64,000 nucleotides of DNA from Pseudomonas arcuscaelestis (GTDB taxonomy: Bacteria; Pseudomonadota; Gammaproteobacteria; Pseudomonadales; Pseudomonadaceae): the NCBI RefSeq assembly GCF_016881005.1, contig NZ_JACOPV010000022.1:35229-99228 (forward strand). Reading direction: 5' to 3'. The position numbers were made by a program, and so were the translations under genes. Every line of letters begins with the position of its first letter. Within the stretch, counting starts at the first letter, position 1. The notes beneath the pieces were generated by a model. It saw only the letters and a list, made by a program, of their open reading frames with translations. It did not search any database and was not told the origin of the DNA. Shown one piece after another: positions 38,109-46,435 of the stretch.

Positions 38109-39287
38109 TCAACCTCCGCTGGCAGCAGGTGCGCCGATCAATAGCCGCTCACCTTCGCTCAAGCCCTCAAGCACCTGCACGCGCAGACGGTCGCTCAGGC
38201 CCGTGCGAACCTGGCGTTGTTCGACCTTGCCGCTGGCATCCAGCACCTGGGCAATCTGCAGGTTCTCATTGTTGGCGTCTTCGTCGAGGGCTGCCACCGG
38301 TACGGTCAGCACTTTGCTGGCACGACCGGCAACAAAAAATACCTGGGTGGTCATTTCCGCCATCAGTGCGTTGTCGGGGTTCTCGACATCCAGCAGCACG
38401 GTGTAAAGCACCACTTTACCGCCGGCGCTACCACCGCTGGCGCTGGCCGGGCTGCCGCCGCCTTGATTGGACTGGTCCAGGGGTTTGGGCGGCACGGGTA
38501 AAATCTGGCGTACGGTGCTGGTCCAGCGACGCTTGCCGCCAGCGAGGGTGGTGAAATAGGCAGACATGCCGGCTTTGACATGGCCGATATCGGCTTCAGA
38601 GACTTCGGCCCAAACAGTCATTGGCGACAATTTGGCAATACGCAGTATCAGCGGGGTCTGCTGCTGGGCGTTGAGGGTTTGACCCTCGCGGGCATCGACA
38701 GCGACAACGGTGCCGGACATCGGTGCATAGATTCGTGTGTAGCCCAGCTCGGCCTCGTCACTGCGCAGGCTGGCCTGGGCCTGGCGGATCTGCGCGCGGT
38801 ACATGTCGATACGCGCTTGGGTCACCTTGAGCTGAGCCTGAGCACTTTGCACATCTTCTTCGCGGGTGGCGCCACCGGCAGCGAGATTGCGTTGGCGCTT
38901 GTACTGTTGCTCGGCGAGCAGGTACTGGGCTTGCTGTTCTGCAAGTTGCGCCTTGAGGTTGTCGATCGAGAAGCGCCCGGCATCGAGCCTGGCCTGCTGG
39001 GTAGAAGGATCGATTTCGACCAGAAGCTGGCCAGCTTTGACCTGGTCGCCCACCTCTACATGTAATTTGCGGATCTGGCCGGAAGCCTGTGCACCGACGT
39101 CAACATAGCGCCGAGGTTGCAAGGTGCCCAAGGCTGTAACACTGCTTTCGATGTCGTTGCGCGTCACGCTGACAGTGCTGAGCGGATCAGCGCTGGAACT
39201 GAAGGTTTTCCAGGCAAGCAAGGCGCTCAGGCTGAGCAGGCCGAGGCCGCAGAGTACCAGCCGGCGTTTTTTTGAGGGACGTCTCAT
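38109..39287 (-). CDS. pvdR: PvdR, MacA-type periplasmic adaptor of pyoverdine efflux
   Basis: ATG at 39287 gives 392 residues beginning MRRPSKKRRLVL, with an N-terminal anchor helix. The lipoyl/barrel-sandwich halves (VDVGAQASGQIRKLHVEVGD and MSGTVVAVDAREGQTLNAQQ) flank a long alpha-hairpin rich in Q and A (about 85-160), and beta-barrel and membrane-proximal domains follow. It joins PvdT to OpmQ. A PvdS-type box on the minus strand lies 79 bases upstream, and none of the three genes needs another promoter. Confidence 0.93.
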   Translation of the reverse strand: MRRPSKKRRLVLCGLGLLSLSALLAWKTFSSSADPLSTVSVTRNDIESSVTALGTLQPRRYVDVGAQASGQIRKLHVEVGDQVKAGQLLVEIDPSTQQARLDAGRFSIDNLKAQLAEQQAQYLLAEQQYKRQRNLAAGGATREEDVQSAQAQLKVTQARIDMYRAQIRQAQASLRSDEAELGYTRIYAPMSGTVVAVDAREGQTLNAQQQTPLILRIAKLSPMTVWAEVSEADIGHVKAGMSAYFTTLAGGKRRWTSTVRQILPVPPKPLDQSNQGGGSPASASGGSAGGKVVLYTVLLDVENPDNALMAEMTTQVFFVAGRASKVLTVPVAALDEDANNENLQIAQVLDASGKVEQRQVRTGLSDRLRVQVLEGLSEGERLLIGAPAASGG

Positions 39288-39365
39288 GCAGAGTTCCAGC
39301 CAAAGGGATGGGTCGTGGCGTCGCGCTGCCAGGCAAATACGACATACACGCAAGGCTTCAGGTAA

Positions 39366-39389
39366 ACGAGATTCTCGCGGCAGAATTTA
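39366..39389 (-). promoter_or_regulatory. PvdS-type iron-starvation promoter box of pvdRT-opmQ
   Basis: On the minus strand GTAAAT (TAAAT at 39389-39385) is followed after 16 bases by CGT (39368-39366), an exact core match. It precedes the pvdR start by 79 bases. Confidence 0.8.
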
Positions 39390-39619
39390 CCGCGGCGGGA
39401 AGGTGCGACAGTGAGGCTTGTTTACGAATAATTATAATTTGTATTTGAGTTTAGTGCCATCACTCAAAATTCCCTCTCGGCTGTCCTTGATTTATGCCGG
39501 TTTCCCTACAACTATCAATGAACACCTTGTATCTGGCGAAGTGCCTGCCACCAGCCTGAAGTTGATTTATTGGCGCAGTACGGTCGAGGAGTGCCTTTAA
39601 CGCTTATTTGCCTTGGTCA
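39390..39619. other. AT-rich intergenic stretch with no clear gene
   Basis: About 230 bases before the receiver-like gene are visibly richer in A and T than their surroundings, especially 39420-39470. A 60-codon open frame with a TTG start (39418-39600) has no ribosome binding site or recognisable family. Three TATAAT-like hexamers around 39428-39445 recall a Fur box but do not match well. Confidence 0.5.
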
Positions 39620-40105
39620 ATGACGATGCCAGACAAATCCCTGCGGATACTGATTGCCGATGAGCATCCGATGCAATTGATGCAGTTGGAGAAAATGCTC
39701 AACGGCATGGGCTACTACCGCATAGCACCCGTGGAGTCTTTCGAAGACTTGCAGCGATTGGTACAAGGCGCGTTGCTGCCATTCAACTTGTTGGTTGGCA
39801 ATATCGACCTTGCCAGCCATGTAGGGGTCGATCTTGAGCGTTATTGCCAGGTCAATTCGCAGATTCAGCACGCCCTGCTTTATGAGTCTCAGCACCTGAA
39901 GGTTCCGGCCATTCCCAGCGGTCAGCGCCAGTCGGTAAATGTCAGCCTGCCCAAAGTGCCGGACAACGAAACCATGCAGAGCTTCATGGCAATCATTGAT
40001 ATGCCCAGAGTGATCGGGCAGTTGCCGGGGGTATACGAGCATGGAAACCACCGCGGCTATGCACCGCGGCGAGCTAGCTTCGCCCATTCGATTTTCTCTC
40101 GCTGA
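39620..40105 (+). CDS. Stand-alone degenerate receiver (CheY-like) domain protein
   Basis: The product is 161 residues (start at ATG 39620 or 39626; both lack a good ribosome binding site). ILIADEHPMQLMQLEKML (10-27) matches the first strand and helix of receiver domains, keeping the acidic D14-E15 pair. The position of the phospho-acceptor, at the end of the third strand in FNLLVGNIDL, is asparagine 61, so ordinary phosphorylation is unlikely. The domain appears to end near 125 and a short unstructured tail follows. No output domain or kinase is adjacent. Role unknown. Confidence 0.7.
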   Translation: MTMPDKSLRILIADEHPMQLMQLEKMLNGMGYYRIAPVESFEDLQRLVQGALLPFNLLVGNIDLASHVGVDLERYCQVNSQIQHALLYESQHLKVPAIPSGQRQSVNVSLPKVPDNETMQSFMAIIDMPRVIGQLPGVYEHGNHRGYAPRRASFAHSIFSR

Positions 40106-40211
40106 TCGCTAGCCTCAGCCAGCACACGCCAATGGGGTGTTTTGCTATCCTCTTGCGTTTGCCCACACGCCAGCAAGCGTGCTGATGCCTATCGATTGAC
40201 GGATTGCTTCT

Positions 40212-41522
40212 ATGACAGCCACTTCGCCTGCGCCTGCTTTACGCCTCACGCGCAGTGATCACAAGACCCTGAGCCTGGCAGCATTGGGCGGCGCGCTGGA
40301 AATCTACGATTTCATTATCTTCGTGTTTTTTACCCTGACCCTGAGTCAATTGTTCTTCCCGCCAGAAATGCCGGAATGGCTGCGTTTGCTGCAGAGTTTC
40401 GGGATTTTCGTCACCGGCTACCTGGCGAGGCCATTGGGCGGAATTCTCATGGCGCATTTTGCAGATCATTTGGGGCGCAAGAAGGTCTTCAGCTTGAGCA
40501 TCCTGATGATGGCGCTGCCTTGCCTGCTGATCGGGGTGATGCCTACCTATGCTGAAATTGGCTATTTCGCACCGCTGATTTTGCTGGCATTGCGTATTTT
40601 TCAGGGCGCGGCGGTGGGCGGTGAGGTGCCAAGCGCCTGGGTGTTCGTTGCCGAGCATGCTCCGGCCGGACGCCGCGGTTATGCGCTGGGTTTTCTCCAG
40701 GCAGGGCTGACCTTCGGCTATTTGCTCGGCGCCCTGACTGCCACGCTGTTGGCACAGATGTTCACGCCACAAGAAATCCTTGATTACGCCTGGCGCTTTC
40801 CGTTCCTGTTGGGTGGGGTGTTTGGCGTGATCGGGGTGTGGCTGCGTCGCTGGTTGAGTGAAACCCCGGTTTTCCTGGCCATGCGTGACCGCCGCGAACA
40901 GCCGGCGGCCTTTCCGCTGCGTACGGTGTTGACTGAGCACCGCCGTGCTTTGCTTCCAGCGGTGCTACTCACCTGCGTGCTGACATCGGCGGTGGTGGTG
41001 TTGGTGGTGATAACCCCGACCGTAATGCAGCAACGCTTTGGCATGAGCGCTGGGCATACCTTCGCCTTGAGCAGCATAGGGATTGTCTTTTTGAATATTG
41101 GCTGTGTATTGGCCGGGCTGCTGGTGGATCGCATCGGTGCATGGCGGGCACTGATGATTTACAGCCTGCTGTTGCCGCTGGGTATCGCGGCTATGTACAC
41201 GAGTCTGGTGAGTGGCTGGCAGTGGCCTGGGTTGGCTTATGCGGTAGCCGGCCTGGCTTGCGGGGTGGTGGGGGTGGTGCCTTCAGTGATGGTCGGGTTG
41301 TTTCCGGCGCCGATTCGCGTGTCGGGCATCTCCTTTACCTACAATATTGCCTATGCACTATGGGCCAGTACTACACCGCTGATGCTGATAGCGCTGATGC
41401 CCTGGAGCCCCTGGGTATGCGTTGGGTTCAGCCTGGTCATGGGCGCCGTGGGACTGTTCACGGCATGCTACTTTGCGGCGCGAGAAACATTGGGCTGCGA
41501 GGCAGACGCGGTACGTTGCTGA
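40212..41522 (+). CDS. MFS transporter, metabolite:H+ symporter type
   Basis: The product is 436 residues with about twelve membrane helices. It has the family marks GGALEIYDFIIFVFF in helix 1, ARPLGGILMAHFADHLGRKK between helices 2 and 3, and RIFQGAAVGGEVPSAWVFVAEHAP around helix 4, which resemble ProP/KgtP/CitA symporters. These import carboxylates or osmolytes with protons; the substrate is not evident. It is monocistronic and followed by a strong bidirectional terminator. Confidence 0.85.
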   Translation: MTATSPAPALRLTRSDHKTLSLAALGGALEIYDFIIFVFFTLTLSQLFFPPEMPEWLRLLQSFGIFVTGYLARPLGGILMAHFADHLGRKKVFSLSILMMALPCLLIGVMPTYAEIGYFAPLILLALRIFQGAAVGGEVPSAWVFVAEHAPAGRRGYALGFLQAGLTFGYLLGALTATLLAQMFTPQEILDYAWRFPFLLGGVFGVIGVWLRRWLSETPVFLAMRDRREQPAAFPLRTVLTEHRRALLPAVLLTCVLTSAVVVLVVITPTVMQQRFGMSAGHTFALSSIGIVFLNIGCVLAGLLVDRIGAWRALMIYSLLLPLGIAAMYTSLVSGWQWPGLAYAVAGLACGVVGVVPSVMVGLFPAPIRVSGISFTYNIAYALWASTTPLMLIALMPWSPWVCVGFSLVMGAVGLFTACYFAARETLGCEADAVRC

Positions 41523-41548
41523 GTAAATGGGCGTAAAACGCAGTCATT

Positions 41549-41584
41549 AAAAAGCCCCCTGGCCGTAAGACGAGGGGGCTTTTT
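41549..41584. terminator. Bidirectional terminator between the MFS gene and ETF-QO
   Basis: AAAAAGCCCCCT pairs with AGGGGGCTTTTT around a 12-base loop, giving a T tract on each strand for two converging genes. Confidence 0.9.
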
Positions 41585-41597
41585 GTTGGCTGCTGAC

Positions 41598-43262
41598 TTA
41601 CATGTTCGGGTAAGTCGGGCCACCAGCGCCTTCCGGCGTTACCCAAGTGATGTTCTGCGAAGGGTCCTTGATGTCACAGGTCTTGCAGTGCACGCAGTTC
41701 TGGGCGTTGATCTGGAAACGCTTGTTGCCGTCTTCCTGGGTCACTACCTCATACACTCCTGCCGGGCAGTAGCGCTGGGCGGGTTCGTCGTAGAGCGGCA
41801 GGTTGGTGCCGATCGGAATCCCAGCATCGGCCAGTTTCAGGTGGCACGGCTGCTCTTCTTCATGGTTGGTGCTGGAGAGGAATACCGAGCTGAGTTTGTC
41901 GAAGCTGAGCTTGCCGTCCGGCTTGGGGTAGTCGATTTTCTTCGAATCGGCGGCAAGCTTCAGGCAGGCGTAGTCCGGCTTGGTGTCGTGCAGAGTGAAC
42001 GGCAGCTTGCCACCGAACCAGTTCTGGTCGAGGTAGTTGAACGCAGCACCGAGCATTGGACCGAACTTGTGCATTGCCGGGCCAAAGTTGCGGCTGGCGA
42101 ACAGTTCGTCATGCAGCCAGCTGGCTTTGAAAGCCTCGACGTAGCTGTTGAGCTGATCGCCGCCTTCATTGCCGGCGAGCAATGCATCGGCCACCGCTTC
42201 AGCCGCCAGCATGCCGGATTTCATTGCGGTATGGCTGCCCTTGATCTTGGCCACGTTCATGGTGCCCAGGTCGCAGCCGATCAGGGCGCCGCCGGCGAAG
42301 ACCATTTTCGGCAGCGAGTTCAGGCCGCCTTTGGCCAGGGCGCGAGCGCCGTAGCTGATGCGCTTGCCGCCTTCGAGGTACTGGCTGATCACCGGGTGGT
42401 GCTTGAGACGTTGGAATTCGTCGAACGGCGACAGGTAGGCATTGCTGTAGGACAGGTCGACGATCAGACCCACTACAACCTGGTTGTTTTCCAGATGATA
42501 GAGGAACGAGCCACCGGTGTTCTCCTTGGCCATTACATCCAACGGCCAGCCAGCGGTGTGCACAACCAGGCCTTGCTCGTGCTTGGCCGGATCGATTTCC
42601 CAGATTTCCTTCAAGCCGATGCCGTAGTGCTGAACGTCGGAGTCGCTGTCCAGGTTAAAGCGCTTGATCAGTTGCTTGCCCAAGTGGCCGCGGCACCCTT
42701 CTGCAAACAGGGTGTACTTGCCGCGCAGCTCCATGCCTGGGGTGTACAGGCCGTCTTTGGGATTGCCTTCACGGTCGACACCCAGGTCGCCAGTGATGAT
42801 CCCGCGCACGACACCGTTTTCGTCGAACAGCGCTTCCTGGGCGGCGAAGCCTGGGTAGATTTCCACACCCAGGTTTTCGGCCTGCTGGGCCAGCCAGCGG
42901 CACAGGTTGCCCAGCGAAATGATGTAGTTGCCTTCGTTGTGCATGGTCTTGGGCACGAACAGGTCAGGAACCTTGACCGAGCTGCCGGCATCCTTTAGCA
43001 CGTAGATGTCGTCGCGTTTGACTTCGGTGTTGAGCGGGGCGCCTAGTTCTTTCCAGTCCGGGAACAGTTCGTTCAGGGCGCGCGGTTCGAACACCGCGCC
43101 GGAAAGAATGTGGGCACCGACTTCCGAGCCTTTCTCGACCACGCAGACGCTGATTTCGTTACCGGCTTCGGCGGCCTTCTGCTTCAGTCGGCAGGCGGCG
43201 GACAGGCCAGCCGGGCCAGCGCCGACGATGACCACGTCGAATTCCATGTATTCGCGTTCCAC
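41598..43262 (-). CDS. Electron-transfer flavoprotein:ubiquinone oxidoreductase
   Basis: The product is 554 residues. An N-terminal FAD-binding motif, VIVGAGPAGLSAACRLK, and a C-terminal 4Fe-4S ferredoxin-type domain with CVHCKTCDIKDP mark ETF-QO (ETF dehydrogenase), which passes electrons from ETF to the quinone pool at the inner membrane. GTG at 43262 is preceded by AGGAG at eight bases and was chosen over an earlier TTG. It diverges from etfBA with a 545-base gap holding a PsrA-like site. Confidence 0.94.
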   Translation of the reverse strand: MEREYMEFDVVIVGAGPAGLSAACRLKQKAAEAGNEISVCVVEKGSEVGAHILSGAVFEPRALNELFPDWKELGAPLNTEVKRDDIYVLKDAGSSVKVPDLFVPKTMHNEGNYIISLGNLCRWLAQQAENLGVEIYPGFAAQEALFDENGVVRGIITGDLGVDREGNPKDGLYTPGMELRGKYTLFAEGCRGHLGKQLIKRFNLDSDSDVQHYGIGLKEIWEIDPAKHEQGLVVHTAGWPLDVMAKENTGGSFLYHLENNQVVVGLIVDLSYSNAYLSPFDEFQRLKHHPVISQYLEGGKRISYGARALAKGGLNSLPKMVFAGGALIGCDLGTMNVAKIKGSHTAMKSGMLAAEAVADALLAGNEGGDQLNSYVEAFKASWLHDELFASRNFGPAMHKFGPMLGAAFNYLDQNWFGGKLPFTLHDTKPDYACLKLAADSKKIDYPKPDGKLSFDKLSSVFLSSTNHEEEQPCHLKLADAGIPIGTNLPLYDEPAQRYCPAGVYEVVTQEDGNKRFQINAQNCVHCKTCDIKDPSQNITWVTPEGAGGPTYPNM

Positions 43263-43807
43263 AGGTTCTCTCCTACTCAAGGCTCATCGGTTTTTCTTTG
43301 TTGGCGGGTGTCAGGCGGTCATTATTCGGTACGCTTGAGCTGTAGCTCGAGTGCTGACGGACTACACCGCTTTCTCTTGGCCGCGCATTATATCTACACC
43401 ACTGACGGGGTCCAATACAAACGTTTGTTTGAATTTGCCGCAGGCCAGTAAAATCAAAGACGCGCGGCGTGAATCTGGCCGGATTGCCGTATTGACCGGA
43501 TTGGGCGTTACGGTCAAGATACGAGCGGTTTTGCGCTCGCCGTAGGCTGACCGCAGGATGCAGGTACACCCCTAAAAACCAGGCGAAAAGCAGGGCAGCA
43601 GGGCTTCGGCCCGCTTTGTAGTGGAGTTTACACGCCACGACAGAAAATGACCCATGGGTTTTGCTGCTACATGGTCGAATTGAGACTGCTGGGTCAGGGT
43701 TAAATTCTATCGGCTGCAATCGTTTTTAGAGGTGCCCTTGTACCCACGCGCAATCGCCGGGTTTGCCCCAGGCGACATTCTTTTCACCGGAGAGTAACGA
43801 GGAATCC
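43263..43807. other. Divergent promoter region between ETF-QO and etfBA
   Basis: The 545 bases hold no convincing gene; the open frames seen lack family signal. A PsrA-like palindrome is at 43418-43431. A C-rich hairpin (GGCAGCAGGGCTTCGGCCCGC, 43590-43615) and a TAAAT-N15-CGT near-miss (43701) are also present. The etfB ribosome binding site is the GAGGA before 43808. Confidence 0.6.
43418..43431. promoter_or_regulatory. PsrA-like operator between ETF-QO and etfBA
   Basis: CAAAC-GTTT-GTTTG fits the reported PsrA motif G/CAAAC-N2-4-GTTTG/C, and also contains the palindrome CAAACGTTTG. PsrA was reported to act on etf genes in P. aeruginosa (from memory). It lies 156 bases from the ETF-QO start and 377 from etfB. 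Confidence 0.55.
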
Positions 43808-44557
43808 ATGAAGGTTCTTGTAGCTGTCAAACGAGTGGTCGACTATAACGTCAAGGTTCGCGTCAAGGCGGACAACTCCGGCGTCGACCTTGCTAACGTC
43901 AAGATGTCCATGAACCCCTTCTGCGAAATCGCCGTAGAAGAAGCCGTACGCCTGAAAGAAAAAGGCGTTGCCAGCGAGATCGTCGTCGTTACCGTCGGCC
44001 CTGCCACTGCCCAGGAGCAACTGCGTACTGCCCTGGCTCTGGGTGCTGATCGTGCGGTGCTGGTCGAGTCGGCAGAAGAGCTGACCTCGCTGGCCGTGGC
44101 CAAGCTGCTCAAGGCTGTCGTCGACAAGGAACAGCCTCAGTTGGTGATCCTTGGCAAGCAAGCCATCGACAGCGACAACAACCAGACCGGCCAGATGCTG
44201 GCTGCGCTGACTGGTTTCGCCCAGGGTACTTTCGCCTCCAAGGTTGAAGTCGCTGGCGACAAGGTCAACGTCACCCGTGAAATTGACGGCGGCCTGCAGA
44301 CTGTAGCGCTGAACCTGCCTGCGATCGTCACCACCGACCTGCGCCTGAACGAGCCGCGCTACGCGTCGCTGCCGAACATCATGAAGGCCAAGAAGAAGCC
44401 GCTGGAAACCGTTACTCCAGACGCCCTGGGCGTTTCCACCGCCTCCACCAACAAGACCCTGAAAGTCGAAGCGCCAGCTGCACGCAGCGCGGGTATCAAG
44501 GTCAAGTCGGTTGCTGAACTGGTCGAGAAACTGAAGAACGAGGCGAAGGTAATCTAA
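43808..44557 (+). CDS. etfB: Electron-transfer flavoprotein beta subunit
   Basis: The product is 249 residues beginning MKVLVAVKRVVDYNVKVRVK. It shows the AMP-binding beta-subunit marks VEEAVRLKE, ADRAVLVE and LGKQAIDSDNNQTGQMLA. With EtfA it accepts electrons from acyl-CoA and other dehydrogenases. ATG at 43808 has GAGGAA upstream. The etfA start codon directly follows its stop. Confidence 0.96.
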   Translation: MKVLVAVKRVVDYNVKVRVKADNSGVDLANVKMSMNPFCEIAVEEAVRLKEKGVASEIVVVTVGPATAQEQLRTALALGADRAVLVESAEELTSLAVAKLLKAVVDKEQPQLVILGKQAIDSDNNQTGQMLAALTGFAQGTFASKVEVAGDKVNVTREIDGGLQTVALNLPAIVTTDLRLNEPRYASLPNIMKAKKKPLETVTPDALGVSTASTNKTLKVEAPAARSAGIKVKSVAELVEKLKNEAKVI

Positions 44558-45487
44558 ATGACTATCCTGGTTATCGCTGAACACGAAAACGGTGCCGTAG
44601 CCCCGGCCACTCTGAACACTGTTGCTGCCGCCGCGAAAATCGGTGGTGATATCCACGTACTGGTCGCAGGCCAGAATGTGGGTGGTGTTGCTGAATCCGC
44701 CGCGAAAATCGCTGGTGTTGGCAAGGTGCTGGTCGCCGACAACGCTGCCTACGCGCATCAACTGCCAGAAAACGTCGCGCCACTGGTCGCCGAATTGGGC
44801 AAGGGCTACAGCCACGTACTGGCACCTGCCACCTCCAACGGCAAGAACATCCTGCCGCGCGTCGCCGCGCTGCTGGACGTTGACCAGATTTCCGAGATCA
44901 TCGCGGTTGAATCGGCCGACACGTTCAAGCGTCCGATCTATGCCGGCAACGCCATTGCCACCGTGCAATCGAACGCTGCGGTCAAGGTCATCACTGTGCG
45001 CGCCACCGGTTTCGACGCCGTTGCTGCCGAAGGTGGTTCGGCTGCGGTCGAGGCTGTTGCTGCTGCTCACGACGCTGGCAAGTCGGCGTTCGTTGGTGAA
45101 GAACTGGCGAAGTCCGATCGTCCTGAACTGACTGCTGCCAAAATCGTCGTTTCCGGCGGTCGTGGCATGCAGAACGGCGACAACTTCAAGCATCTTTACG
45201 CACTGGCCGACAAGCTGGGCGCGGCAGTGGGTGCTTCGCGCGCCGCGGTCGACGCCGGTTTCGTACCGAACGACATGCAGGTCGGGCAGACCGGCAAGAT
45301 CGTTGCGCCACAGCTGTACATCGCCGTCGGTATCTCCGGCGCGATCCAGCACCTGGCCGGCATGAAAGATTCCAAAGTGATCGTTGCGATCAACAAGGAC
45401 GAAGAAGCGCCGATCTTCCAGATTGCCGATTACGGCCTGGTCGCTGACCTGTTCGAAGCAGTACCTGAGCTGGAGAAGCTGGTTTAA
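44558..45487 (+). CDS. etfA: Electron-transfer flavoprotein alpha subunit
   Basis: The product is 309 residues. The C-terminal FAD domain carries VVSGGRGMQNGDNFK, AVGASRAAVDAGFVPNDMQV, GQTGKIVAPQLYIAVGISG and VIVAINKDEEAPIFQIADYG, all diagnostic of ETF alpha. It is read with etfB without a gap and followed by a strong terminator. Together they deliver electrons to the divergently encoded ETF-QO. Confidence 0.97.
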   Translation: MTILVIAEHENGAVAPATLNTVAAAAKIGGDIHVLVAGQNVGGVAESAAKIAGVGKVLVADNAAYAHQLPENVAPLVAELGKGYSHVLAPATSNGKNILPRVAALLDVDQISEIIAVESADTFKRPIYAGNAIATVQSNAAVKVITVRATGFDAVAAEGGSAAVEAVAAAHDAGKSAFVGEELAKSDRPELTAAKIVVSGGRGMQNGDNFKHLYALADKLGAAVGASRAAVDAGFVPNDMQVGQTGKIVAPQLYIAVGISGAIQHLAGMKDSKVIVAINKDEEAPIFQIADYGLVADLFEAVPELEKLV

Positions 45488-45510
45488 TCCAGCCGCTTCA
45501 CTTATAAAAG

Positions 45511-45570
45511 AGCCCGATCCATTCGGGCTGTGTGAGCCAGCCTTGCACAGCCCGGTCGATCGGGCTTTTT
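45511..45570 (+). terminator. Rho-independent terminator of etfBA
   Basis: A nested stem pairs AGCCCGAT with ATCGGGCT and, inside it, GGGCTGTG with CACAGCCC, and is followed by T residues. A local stem AGCCCGATCC/ATTCGGGCT is an alternative fold. Confidence 0.85.
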
Positions 45571-45601
45571 AATTCAGGGAAAAAAAGTAGGGAGTTGTTG
45601 C

Positions 45602-46426
45602 ATGGGATGGCTTGGCCGAATGACCCCGGCACTGATGGTCGCTGCGCTGCTGACGCCATTGCAGGTTTGGGCGGTAGGTAAATGCGAGCGTCTGGTGGCC
45701 ACTGGGAGTCCGGATGCTCCGCCTTATTCATGGCGCGACCCGCAAGACCCCAAGCACCTGATCGGCGCCAATGTCGACCTTTTCAAGCAAGTCGCCAGCG
45801 AACTGGGCCTGAAGGTTGAGGTGCTCGACAGTGGTACGCGCAGTGATGCGCTGGAAGAGGTGCGCAGCGGGCGCATGGACCTGCTGATTGATTCGCCTTT
45901 TGCGGTTGCCGAGCTCACTGCTGTGGATTACATCCACCCCTCGCTGCTGAGCAACGAGTATGTGGTCTGGACCCGCCACGATTCATCGGTTGTCTACGAT
46001 ACGTTGTCCGACCTGCAGCAATATCAGGGCAGTGTTTCGGAAAAAGCGCGCATGACCCCCGAATTCTCTGCCTATGCCAAGAGCCAGCTCAAGCTTGCGC
46101 CGGCGCAGAACCTGACCCAGGCCTTCCAGCAACTGTTGCTGGGCCAGGTCGACTACGTATTGGCCGGACGCTACGCCGGTATGGCAATGGCCCAAAGTCT
46201 GGGCATGAGCAATGCGTTGATCGCTCGCGGTTTACCTTTGGATCGACCAGGGCTGTATTTGGCGCTGTCGCACAATTCCGCGTGCAATGACGCTTGGTTG
46301 CGCGGACAACTGGCAAAAAAGCTGACAGAATTGCCGGCCTCCGGCGTGTCCCAGGCGGTACTGCAACGCAACGTCGAGCGCTGGAAGGCGCAGATGCAGG
46401 CACCGCTGGATGCCCCTAAACAGTAG
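45602..46426 (+). CDS. Periplasmic solute-binding protein family 3
   Basis: The product is 274 residues with a signal peptide (1-24, LLTPLQVWA) and a family 3 solute-binding fold: YSWRDPQDPKHLIGANVDLF, VRSGRMDLLIDSPFAV and LLLGQVDYVLAGRYAG match the ligand-binding hinge strands. No transporter genes adjoin, so it is an orphan binding protein; the ligand is unknown. It is followed nine bases later by a lipoprotein gene on the same strand and may be cotranscribed. Confidence 0.8.
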   Translation: MGWLGRMTPALMVAALLTPLQVWAVGKCERLVATGSPDAPPYSWRDPQDPKHLIGANVDLFKQVASELGLKVEVLDSGTRSDALEEVRSGRMDLLIDSPFAVAELTAVDYIHPSLLSNEYVVWTRHDSSVVYDTLSDLQQYQGSVSEKARMTPEFSAYAKSQLKLAPAQNLTQAFQQLLLGQVDYVLAGRYAGMAMAQSLGMSNALIARGLPLDRPGLYLALSHNSACNDAWLRGQLAKKLTELPASGVSQAVLQRNVERWKAQMQAPLDAPKQ

Positions 46427-46435
46427 GAAGATTGT

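Noticed and set aside
39426..39448. AT-rich hexamers as a second Fur box upstream of the receiver-like gene
   Set aside because: Hexamers NATAAT are present but the third half-site does not fit the Fur consensus.
39418..39600. 60-codon open frame between pvdR and the receiver-like gene
   Set aside because: TTG start without a ribosome binding site, no family signal, and AT-rich DNA with few stops by chance.
41583..42998. 471-codon open frame opposite ETF-QO
   Set aside because: The opposite strand encodes a complete, conserved ETF-QO with all cofactor motifs; this frame has no recognisable domain.
43701..43723. TAAAT-N15-CGT upstream of etfB, resembling a PvdS box
   Set aside because: Spacing is 15, one short of the four exact boxes here, and electron-transfer flavoprotein is not a known pyoverdine gene.
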